64,000 nt of DNA. It comes from Deinococcus arboris (GTDB lineage Bacteria > Deinococcota > Deinococci > Deinococcales > Deinococcaceae). The position numbers were made by a program, and so were the translations under genes. The DNA lies in contig NZ_WQLB01000013.1 in NCBI RefSeq assembly GCF_009755355.1, positions 1 through 64,000 of the forward strand, given 5' to 3'. Under the pieces are notes generated by a model, which ran no database searches, was not told the origin of the DNA, and worked only from the letters and a program-made list of their open reading frames with translations. This document shows, piece by piece, positions 53,642 to 64,000 of the stretch (the stretch's first letter is position 1; each line of letters opens with the position of its first letter).

Positions 53642-54087
53642 GAATCTCCCAGTTCTTCTATGTCGGCCAGATCGCGCAAGCGGCCTGTGGCGCGTTTGTT
53701 CGTCTTGAGTGTCTCTATATCCAGCACAGGGGCTGAATAACCTGCCAGCGAGAGCATCACGCGACGCGGGTAGGCCTCGCTAAATGTCACGCCATCCAGG
53801 GAGGTCAAGAGGTCAATGCGGTTCGGTTCATAACCGAGTTGAACCACGATGTTTTCTGTCAGAAAGTCCTGCTCAGTCAGGCCCAGGCTACTGAAACCGA
53901 AGTCACGCAGAGCTGCTACAAGTCTCTGTGCGTTATCCACGCTGATCTCTAACCAGATGTCCAAGTCTTTGGTGTATCGCGGGTGGCCGTGGGCAGCTAA
54001 GGCAAATGCGCCTGCTACCAGGTACCGCACTTGACGCCCATTCAGCGCTTCCAAAAAGTCACGGAAATCGTCGGAGAGGTGCGTCAC
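53638..54087 (-). CDS. Nucleotidyltransferase (DUF6036/AbiEii-like)
   Basis: The 149-aa protein has a minimal nucleotidyltransferase fold: QVRYLVAGAFALAAHGHPRYTKDLDIWLEISVDN, with the paired Asp of the KDLDIW motif (GS-like segment replaced by AGAFALAAHG) and a later RIDLLTSLDG carrying the third Asp. This pattern is the DUF6036/AbiEii-MNT group. Some members are toxins that modify tRNA or other substrates, others are minimal nucleotidyltransferases. It is followed by a 65-aa partner. Its composition is slightly AT-richer than its surroundings, which may indicate transfer. Confidence 0.8.
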   Translation of the reverse strand: MTHLSDDFRDFLEALNGRQVRYLVAGAFALAAHGHPRYTKDLDIWLEISVDNAQRLVAALRDFGFSSLGLTEQDFLTENIVVQLGYEPNRIDLLTSLDGVTFSEAYPRRVMLSLAGYSAPVLDIETLKTNKRATGRLRDLADIEELGDS

Positions 54088-54347
54088 GACTTCAGTTTAG
54101 AACGGGCTCAGCTCGTTATTGGAGTCCGGCCCGCCCAGGCCCAGGCTGGGGCAGCCCAGGAATTTTAGTGAAGCGGTTCAGGGCGGTCGTGGGATATGGC
54201 GTCTTCATAGAGCCTGACTGGTGTAGCGGGTGAAAGACGGAGTGAGGCTAGATCGCTTGCGTCCTCAATCAACTGACTGCAATGCGAGAAAACGCTCACA
54301 GTCCGTTAAATGCTGCGGCCTGAAATGGGCTGGGCCACAACGAAAAA

Positions 54348-54373
54348 CAACGGCTTCCATCTGGGAGCCGTTG
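54348..54373 (-). terminator. Terminator of the gcv operon
   Basis: A stem CAACGGCT/AGCCGTTG (54348-54355, 54366-54373) lies 24 nt after the gcvP stop codon and is followed on the minus strand by TTTTTCG. I see nothing coding in the 260 nt to its left. Confidence 0.85.
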
Positions 54374-54396
54374 CAGGTCTGGAATCGTGAGGTGAT

Positions 54397-57264
<2,868 letters not shown>

Positions 57265-57409
57265 GGGGACTCCTGGGGTGGGTGGCCCACCAGAGACCCG
57301 GCGGGCAATAGGAGAATGTGCCCTCCCACGGGGCGAAGAGCTCTAAAGGGGAGGGCCAGGCTGAGGGAAAGGGTGGCCAGCGCGCGGCCGGCGCGCCTCC
57401 CCCAGGCGT

Positions 57410-57772
<363 letters not shown>

Positions 57773-57879
57773 GGTGTGTATTCTCCGGGGTTTGGGAGGG
57801 GAAATGTGTGGGAAAGGGCGCGCAGGAATCGGAGAGGCGGGACGCAGAGTGTTGAGCGCGGACCGCCTCCCGCACTCCA

Positions 57880-58950
<1,071 letters not shown>

Positions 58951-59020
58951 GGGAAAATCGTACCGGAAGAGGTGGTTGGGCGTCCGGGCGGTCTGGACGT
59001 ACAGTAGAGTAAGCTGGCCT

Positions 59021-59464
59021 ATGCAATCTGCTCTAGATGACGTCTCAGCGCGGCAATCTGTGGTTCTGGGCACGGTGTACGAACGGCTGACGGAATGGGC
59101 TGTGGCTGGTCTGCGCGCGGGGCTTACGCCGCAGGAGGCCTGGGCGCAGGCGCAAGCCCAGGTTGCGGGCCGGCCATCCACGCTGACGAAGGGGTGCCCA
59201 CGGGCTGCCTTCATATCCTTGGTGCAGGGCGGGCATGTGGCGGGTGTAACTCCGCAACGTCCGCCTAACGCCATGCGCCTGAATGGTCGGCACGCCCTGG
59301 CTGCGGTACAGACGCAAGAGGCCCATCCAGACCTGCTGAACGACAAGAGGGGCTGGTGGGCCGCAGTGCAAGCAGAGAGGGGCATCACCCGCGCCAATCA
59401 CAACGGCGTGCTGGATGTGGTGCGCGCCCTGATTGTGCTGGGCGCTCTTCAGTCTCACCCGTGA
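59021..59464 (+). CDS. DUF6979 family protein
   Basis: The 147-aa protein resembles the DUF6979 family: [22 protein letters not shown], then [24 protein letters not shown], and a C-terminal helix with [16 protein letters not shown]. These proteins have no known role. TAAGCT (59010-59015) 5 nt before the ATG suggests a leaderless mRNA. The stop codon overlaps the start of the following (frameshifted) gene by 4 nt. Confidence 0.75.
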   Translation: MQSALDDVSARQSVVLGTVYERLTEWAVAGLRAGLTPQEAWAQAQAQVAGRPSTLTKGCPRAAFISLVQGGHVAGVTPQRPPNAMRLNGRHALAAVQTQEAHPDLLNDKRGWWAAVQAERGITRANHNGVLDVVRALIVLGALQSHP

Positions 59465-59996
59465 CAGCCTCACACCTCCTGGCGCTGCTGCCCCCGACCG
59501 AACTAGCCGGGCGGGTGAAGACATTCCGCGCCGCACAGGGGATTCAGGACGCAGCGGCGGTGCCGCACGTGACGGTCAAGGCCCGTAGCGGGTTGGACGA
59601 TCCTCCAAGTTGGCTGGGTCTGGCGCGTGCCGTGGCCGCCGAGACCGCGCCGGTGTCCCTAACCTTCGGCGGACCGAAGCTGTTCGGGGTGAACGCGCGT
59701 TGTATCTGACAGTGCAGAGTCCCAGTGCCTTGGCCTTACACCTGGCGCTGCTGGCCGCCTTGAAGCCCGAGCAGCAATTCAGTTCAGAGGGCACAGGCAT
59801 GACGCCCCACCTGACGCTGGCACTGGGCCGGCGGGGCGTGGACCTCAATTCGCTGTTCATGGCTGCTCAGCGCGAGTTTGCCGATCTGGCGGCGGCGCCA
59901 CTGACCTGGACCGCCTCTGAGTTGGTCTGGCTGCGTAAGGCTGGGCTGGGCGCCGTCTATCTTCAGGTGGAGGCGTGGCCGCTGGGCGGCGGGTAA
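59461..59996 (+). pseudogene. Frameshifted 2'-5' RNA ligase family gene
   Basis: From a GTG at 59461 the frame reads [46 protein letters not shown] with the first HxT motif (PHVTV). It shifts near 59695 (GVNARCI then a stop); the other frame carries on as LYLTVQSPSALALHLALLAAL and PHLTLALGRRG with the second HxT motif, to 59996. A one-base loss joins GVNAR to LYLTV. The family ligates or hydrolyses 2',5'- or cyclic phosphodiesters. It may be truly inactivated or a sequencing error. Confidence 0.8.
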
Positions 59997-60006
59997 AGTC
60001 GCGTCT

Positions 60007-60629
60007 ATGCCCACCCTGGCCCAGCTGAGAGAATTCCAGAGCATCGCCCAGGCGGGGCTGACCTACACCCGCGATCCCTACGACCGCGAACGCTTTGCGC
60101 GCCTGCGCGACCTGACCGCTGACTTGCTGGCCGAGCAGACGGGGCAATCTCCAGCGACGGTGGCGGGCCTGCTGGAGGTTGAGGAGGGGTATCTCACACC
60201 CAGGTGGATGTTCGGGCCGTCGTACTCAACGAACGAGGCGAGGTGCTGCTGACCCGTGAGGCTTCGGACGGGCGCTGGAGTTTACCGGGCGGCTGGGCCG
60301 ACCCCGGCGAGAGTCCCCGTGAAATAGCGGTGCGCGAGGTCCGCGAGGAAACGGGCCGCGAGGTCCAGGCTCTGCGGCTGCTGTCTGTCGTGGACAAGGC
60401 CAAGCATCCGCACCCGCCGGACCAGTGGGCTGTGTACAAATTGTTCCTGCACTGCGAGCTGGTGGGCGCCGGGGCCGGCGTGCATCAGGCCAACCTTGAA
60501 ACCACCGACAGCGGGTTTTTTCCGCTGGACGCCCTGCCGCCTCTGAGCCTGAGCCGCAACCTGCCGGAGCAAGTGCGCCGCGCCGTCACGCTGGCCCAGA
60601 ATCCGGCGCTGGGGGTGGACGTGGACTGA
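60007..60629 (+). pseudogene. Frameshifted NUDIX hydrolase gene
   Basis: From an ATG at 60007 the frame encodes the helical N-terminal domain of the X-linked nucleoside diphosphate NUDIX group ([43 protein letters not shown]) and ends [10 protein letters not shown]. The NUDIX domain continues in another frame, [51 protein letters not shown], with a complete Nudix box. A one-base loss in ACACCCAGG (about 60197) would restore TPKVDVRAVV, the usual family sequence. A GTG at 60204 could still start the NUDIX domain alone. Confidence 0.8.
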
Positions 60630-60675
60630 GCGCAGGCGTACCGTTTCTCAGGCCAGTCTGGTCTTGACTGACCGC

Positions 60676-61308
60676 ATGACGGTCATGGTGCTGGGGGCAA
60701 CGGGTGGAATCGGCGCGGCAACCGCCCGCGCGTTTGCGGCGGGGGACACCCTCTTTCTCTCAGGGCGGAATGAAGCGCGCCTGCTGGCCCTCGGCCGCGA
60801 GCTGGGGGCGCAGGCCAGGGCCGCCGACCTGAGCTACGAAAGCCACGTGCGCGCTCTATTTGAAGGGTTACCCGCCCCGCTGGACACGCTGGTCTACGCG
60901 GCGGGCGCCGCCCGGCCCGGCCCGCTGGCCGAGGCTGACCCTGCCCAGGTGCGCGCCGTCTGGAATGCCAATTACTTTGGAGCGCTGTGGGTGCTCAAGC
61001 ATGGGCTGCGGCATCTGAACACTGGCGGGCGCGTGTACCTTCTGGGCGCCCGCCCCGAACTGATCACGGCGCGCGGCTTTGCCCAGTACGCCGCCAGCAA
61101 GGCGGCCCTGGCCCGCGCCGCCGATGTGTCGCGGCTGGAACACCGTAGCCTGGGCTTCACGCTGGTGCTGCCCTCAGCGGTGGACACGGAGTTGTGGGCG
61201 CAGGTGGGCCGCGTGCCTAAAGGAGCACTGGCCCCGGCCGCCGTGGCCCAGGCCATCGTGGCCGACCGCGTGGGGCCGCCCCAGACTGAACTGCGGGTGG
61301 ACGCCTAA
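60676..61308 (+). CDS. SDR family oxidoreductase
   Basis: The 210-aa NAD(P)-dependent short-chain dehydrogenase has the cofactor loop GATGGIGAAT (about residues 7-16) and the catalytic Tyr/Lys in FAQYAASKAAL. NAAGA is replaced by YAAGAARPGP. It is on the short side for the family, with a reduced C-terminal substrate region (about VDTELWAQVGRVPKG). The ATG at 60676 was preferred over an in-frame TTG at 60664. The substrate is not inferable. Confidence 0.88.
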   Translation: MTVMVLGATGGIGAATARAFAAGDTLFLSGRNEARLLALGRELGAQARAADLSYESHVRALFEGLPAPLDTLVYAAGAARPGPLAEADPAQVRAVWNANYFGALWVLKHGLRHLNTGGRVYLLGARPELITARGFAQYAASKAALARAADVSRLEHRSLGFTLVLPSAVDTELWAQVGRVPKGALAPAAVAQAIVADRVGPPQTELRVDA

Positions 61309-61985
61309 GCGGTCTGTTCCTGGCGCGTCAGAGTCAGCAGGCCGTCCACCAGACGGCGCTGGGCGGCGGCGTAGAGGGACAGCATCAGCGCCTCGGTCAG
61401 GGCGCGACTCAGGCTGCCTCTCCGCAGGTAGCGCCGCACCAGAATCAGCAGGTCCGAGGCCACAAACATCCAGCCGCCCGCGCGCAGGTGGCGGCTCGCC
61501 TCTGGAGGAAGGCGCGGGTCAGCGGCCAGCAGCGCCATCAGTGAGAGCAGGGCGCCGTAGCCGCTAAGAACCGGCAGGCTGGCGCGGTCATGGCGCCACA
61601 GGAGGGCCAGACCGACCCCCGCTGCTGCTCCTCGCAGGGGCCAGTGCCCTGTGTGTGGCCGGGCGCCGCGCCCCCACAGCAGACCGATATACAGGGCCTG
61701 GGCCAGCGCGTACCACGCCGCGCCGCGCTGGAAACCGGCTGGGTGGCCCTGCGGGTCCGGCAGATGGGTGGCCGTGGCGATCTGGAACCCGCCCAGCCCC
61801 GACGCCCCCAGGGCGCCTAGCAGCAGGGCGGTGTCGCGGGGGTGTCGCTCAGGGGCACGGGCCAGCACCTCGGCGGCCAGAGTCAAGATCAGGCTGACCT
61901 CGGCCGCCTGATGGGCGCGCGGGTTGTCGAGTGCACCCGCCGCCACGGTGGCGGCCGCACTGAGGCGAAAGGGCCAGCTGGTCAT
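61305..61985 (-). CDS. YhhN family (lysoplasmalogenase-like) membrane protein
   Basis: The 226-aa integral membrane protein has about seven or eight hydrophobic helices. The [13 protein letters not shown] segment (about residues 175-187) fits the conserved Ser-Asp pair of the YhhN/TMEM86 family, which hydrolyses lysoplasmalogens or related ether lipids. The match is partial. It overlaps the 5-FCL stop by 4 nt (ATGA), so it is the last gene of a three-gene operon. Confidence 0.75.
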   Translation of the reverse strand: MTSWPFRLSAAATVAAGALDNPRAHQAAEVSLILTLAAEVLARAPERHPRDTALLLGALGASGLGGFQIATATHLPDPQGHPAGFQRGAAWYALAQALYIGLLWGRGARPHTGHWPLRGAAAGVGLALLWRHDRASLPVLSGYGALLSLMALLAADPRLPPEASRHLRAGGWMFVASDLLILVRRYLRRGSLSRALTEALMLSLYAAAQRRLVDGLLTLTRQEQTA

Positions 61986-62530
61986 GGGGAGAGTCCCTGA
62001 GCTGCCTGCACGCCGTGCTCGGTGGCCAGCCACGTGGCTGGGCGGTCATGTGGCTCGGCCGGCAGTGTGGGCACCAGCAGCGCAGTGGGAATAACCCCCA
62101 CCTTCAGACCAGCAAAGTTGGGCAGCAGGCGGTCGTAGAACCCGCCGCCGTAGCCCAGGCGCACGCCGCGCCGGTCATAAGCCAGGGCGGGCAGCAGCAC
62201 CGCGTCCACGCTGGCCAATGGCACCTGCGGCGCGTCGGCCGGCGGTTGCCAGGCGCCAAAGCGGCTGAGTTCGGTGGCGGTGTCCCAGGGGTGCAGGGTC
62301 AGGTGTGGCTGCGGCCGAAAGCGGGCGCGGGTGGTGAGCAGGTCAAAGTCGTCGGCCAGCCCCGCCACATCCGGCTCGCCGCTTAGGGCACGGTAGGCCA
62401 GCACCCGCCGGGCCCCGTGGGCGTGCAGAAAAGTGCGGAGGTGACCCGTGATAGTGGCCGACACGTCTGGCTGCGCCGCGCGGACCTGCCTGGCCCAGGC
62501 CCGCCACTCGGCTTTGGTGATAGGGACCAC
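61982..62530 (-). CDS. 5-formyltetrahydrofolate cyclo-ligase
   Basis: The enzyme converts 5-formyl-THF to 5,10-methenyl-THF using ATP. The protein begins [17 protein letters not shown] and carries [16 protein letters not shown], and the family signature [29 protein letters not shown] (about residues 115-143), which holds the ATP-binding [11 protein letters not shown]. The size (182 aa) is normal. The start is uncertain: GTG at 62530 gives a family-like N-terminus, while another GTG at 62551 would overlap the phosphoesterase stop. It is the middle gene of the phosphoesterase, 5-FCL, YhhN operon. Confidence 0.93.
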   Translation of the reverse strand: MVPITKAEWRAWARQVRAAQPDVSATITGHLRTFLHAHGARRVLAYRALSGEPDVAGLADDFDLLTTRARFRPQPHLTLHPWDTATELSRFGAWQPPADAPQVPLASVDAVLLPALAYDRRGVRLGYGGGFYDRLLPNFAGLKVGVIPTALLVPTLPAEPHDRPATWLATEHGVQAAQGLSP

Positions 62531-62538
62531 TGAAGCGC

Positions 62539-63330
62539 TCAGTCGGCCCACCTCTGCCCGTCATGCAGCGTGACCCAGGGGGCTGCCTCCGGCACGGCCG
62601 TGAAGGAGGTCAGGCCGCCCTCTGCGGTCCAGCGGTGCAGCAGCGCCAGCGGCGGCTGGTACTGAATCACCAGCTTGTCTGGTTGTGCCCAGGCCGGCTG
62701 AAAGGTGGCGTCGGTGCCGGGGCAGGTCATCACGGTGGTGTGGGCAAAACTGGCGGTCAGTGGCAGATGAACGTGGCCGGCCACCACCCGCACCACCTGG
62801 GGATGGTGCGCCACCACCGCGCAGAACTCGGCGTGCCCCCGCAGCCCGATGTCGTCCAGCACCTGCAGACCCGTCTGAACCGGTGGGTGGTGCATGAACA
62901 GCAGCGTGGGGCGCGCCGGTGCCTGGGACAGCACCTCGTCCAACCAGGCCAGGCGCTGGGCGCATAGCTCGCCGCCGCCGTGACCGGGCCACTGGGTATC
63001 CAGGCCGATCAGACGCAGCGGAAAGTTCTCGACGACGTACTGCATAAAGCTCTCGCAGGCTTCGCCGGGTGGGGGTCGGCGCGACAGCAATTCAGCGCGG
63101 TCATCATGGTTGCCCGGCACCACGAAGACTGGCATGGGGAGCGGCTCTAATGCCGCCTCGAATTCGTCGTACTCGTCGGGGTGGCCGTGGTCTGTGCAGT
63201 CGCCCGTGATCAGCACGGCGTCGGGAGGCTGAGGCAAAGTCGCCACGAACGCCACCGCGCGGCGCAGGGCGGCGGCCTTGTGCGGCCGGGTACGGTCCAC
63301 ATGGGGGTCACTGAGCTGGGCAAGAAGCAT
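62539..63330 (-). CDS. Metallophosphoesterase (CpdA-like cyclic nucleotide phosphodiesterase)
   Basis: The 263-aa calcineurin-like phosphoesterase has the full metal site: LSDPHVD (D, H), ITGDCTDHG (GD), [11 protein letters not shown] (GNHD), LLFMHHPP and VVAGHVHLP (GHVH). The composition and the [22 protein letters not shown] region match the CpdA/class III cyclic AMP phosphodiesterase group. A cyclic-nucleotide substrate is therefore likely but unproven. It is the first gene of a three-gene operon; the ATG at 63330 has no clear ribosome-binding site. Confidence 0.9.
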   Translation of the reverse strand: MLLAQLSDPHVDRTRPHKAAALRRAVAFVATLPQPPDAVLITGDCTDHGHPDEYDEFEAALEPLPMPVFVVPGNHDDRAELLSRRPPPGEACESFMQYVVENFPLRLIGLDTQWPGHGGGELCAQRLAWLDEVLSQAPARPTLLFMHHPPVQTGLQVLDDIGLRGHAEFCAVVAHHPQVVRVVAGHVHLPLTASFAHTTVMTCPGTDATFQPAWAQPDKLVIQYQPPLALLHRWTAEGGLTSFTAVPEAAPWVTLHDGQRWAD

Positions 63331-63450
63331 GGCGGAACACCTCGGACAGGGGCGAAACGGGGGAGATGGGCCTACAGGGCAGGCCACGAGTCGGCAGGAA
63401 CGTAGCTGCATTGTGCCAGCCCAGAAGGCCCGGTGCGAGCCGTCTCCAGA

Positions 63451-63490
63451 AAATCGCGCGCCCGGCCATGACAGCCAGAGCGCGCGATTT
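63451..63490 (-). terminator. Terminator of the DUF4394 gene
   Basis: A perfect 11-bp stem AAATCGCGCGC/GCGCGCGATTT (63451-63461, 63480-63490) lies 13 nt after the DUF4394 stop codon, with TTCTGG beyond it on the minus strand. Confidence 0.75.
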
Positions 63491-63503
63491 AAGAAAGGGA
63501 AGA

Positions 63504-64000
63504 TTACTGAGTGGCCAGGCCCAGGGCAAAGCTCTTGAGGCTCACGCCGCTGACGGTGGTCTTCAGGGTGGCGGCGCCAGTGGTCAGGTTGACCGTGTAG
63601 AAAGTGGTGTTGCTACCTGCGTTGGAGCTCAGATAGGCGGCACTGGCGCCGGCGATGTCAAAGCCGGTTGAGCCGACCGAAACATCCTGGCCCAGGGCAC
63701 CCACAGACGTCATGGCGTTGAACTGCGGGCCAACGCTGTGCTTGACCAGCACGTCCAGGTCGGCGTCGACCGTGTAGAGGTCAGTCGTGGTGCCGGCATT
63801 GACCGCCTGGTTGGCACTGTTGTTAAACGAGTTGGTGTAGGCCGCCGCCGCAATGTTGGGATTCTTGGCTGCGTTGGTGTCCACGAAAGCGAAGGTGCCG
63901 TCCGCCGTGGTGCCGCCAGTCGCATTCACAGGCGCGCTGGACACCGTATGACGGAAGTTCAGATCGCTGGTCCCCACCACGCGCAGGCGGTTGGCCACGG
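63504..64000 (-). CDS. DUF4394 domain protein, C-terminal part (cut by window end)
   Basis: The last 165 codons of a minus-strand gene that begins beyond 64000. The sequence RLRVVGTSDLNFRHTVSSAPVNATGGTTADGTFAFVDTNAAKNPNIAAAAYTNSF resembles DUF4394, a beta-propeller-like repeat domain of secreted proteins, and ends VSGVSLKSFALGLATQ. The low complexity in charged residues fits an exported protein. The N-terminus and signal peptide are not visible. Confidence 0.8.
   Translation of the reverse strand, partial: VANRLRVVGTSDLNFRHTVSSAPVNATGGTTADGTFAFVDTNAAKNPNIAAAAYTNSFNNSANQAVNAGTTTDLYTVDADLDVLVKHSVGPQFNAMTSVGALGQDVSVGSTGFDIAGASAAYLSSNAGSNTTFYTVNLTTGAATLKTTVSGVSLKSFALGLATQ

Noticed and set aside
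58951..59020. Possible glycine riboswitch before gcvT
   Set aside because: The divergent gap is 70 nt, and the -10 element TACGAT sits 6 nt before the ATG, so there is no leader in which a riboswitch could fold.

Overview
The window is a GC-rich, densely coded bacterial chromosome segment that I assign to the genus Deinococcus. The reasons are a Deinococcus-type amylosucrase, an archaeal/eukaryotic-type prolyl-tRNA synthetase, a diderm TonB-like system, DinB-family proteins, and many genes whose start codon lies only 5-8 nt after a TANNNT -10 element with no ribosome-binding site (leaderless architecture, well documented in Deinococcus). The genes are chromosomal housekeeping and accessory genes. 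I see no prophage, no complete insertion sequence, no CRISPR array, no rRNA and no tRNA.

Layout. 1-4.6 kb (minus): coaX, a secreted protein and an exbB-exbD-tonB-like energy-transduction operon. 4.7-9.9 kb (plus): a sufC-sufB-sufD Fe-S assembly operon carrying three extra genes (an AT-richer membrane protein, a DUF7832 protein and a DUF1304 protein). 9.9-17.6 kb (minus): an HD hydrolase, a TPR-GGDEF protein, an FMN-barrel protein, a wrecked YjlB-type cupin, amylosucrase, an alpha/beta hydrolase, DUF2171 and NADAR. 17.7-25.5 kb: proS, DinB, GNAT, DUF47-pit and a multidomain alpha-amylase lipoprotein. 25.5-34.1 kb: DUF427, BsuPI, a class A beta-lactamase-like protein, gatC-serS, a lipoprotein, a trypsin/endonuclease I fusion and a ruined erythromycin-esterase gene. 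34.1-44.5 kb: DinB, several uncharacterised genes, comF, DUF1684-S4, a cohesin-like lipoprotein/dockerin operon, an M16C protease and a Tat-exported metallo-hydrolase. 44.7-54.1 kb: a degenerate GGDEF/EAL protein, an S4 protein, zapE, a large concentric palindrome, dnaG, a cupin, a PfpI protein and a nucleotidyltransferase with a small partner. 54.3-64 kb: gcvT-gcvH-gcvP, two adjacent frameshifted genes, an SDR, a YhhN-5-FCL-phosphoesterase operon and the 3' part of a DUF4394 gene.

Functional connections. The alpha-amylase and amylosucrase promoters, 10 kb apart, carry the same GGAANNNNTTCC palindrome at exactly the same place in an 18-bp -35/-10 spacer, so one LacI-type repressor probably controls alpha-glucan use. 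The DUF47-pit operon has a two-repeat Pho-box-like sequence upstream. The suf promoter is followed by a 15-bp palindrome that may be an iron or Fe-S regulated operator.

The most unusual items are the cytoplasmic-looking trypsin-like protease fused to an endonuclease I domain (30923-32833), the three-gene operon pairing a cohesin-like lipoprotein with a dockerin protein (38185-40141), the 506-bp concentric palindrome (49708-50213), dnaG apparently starting at ATC, a two-copy small dispersed repeat that supplies the end of one gene and interrupts another, and a strong orphan promoter that runs straight into a terminator (53369-53433). Family assignments come from reading motifs, without any database search.
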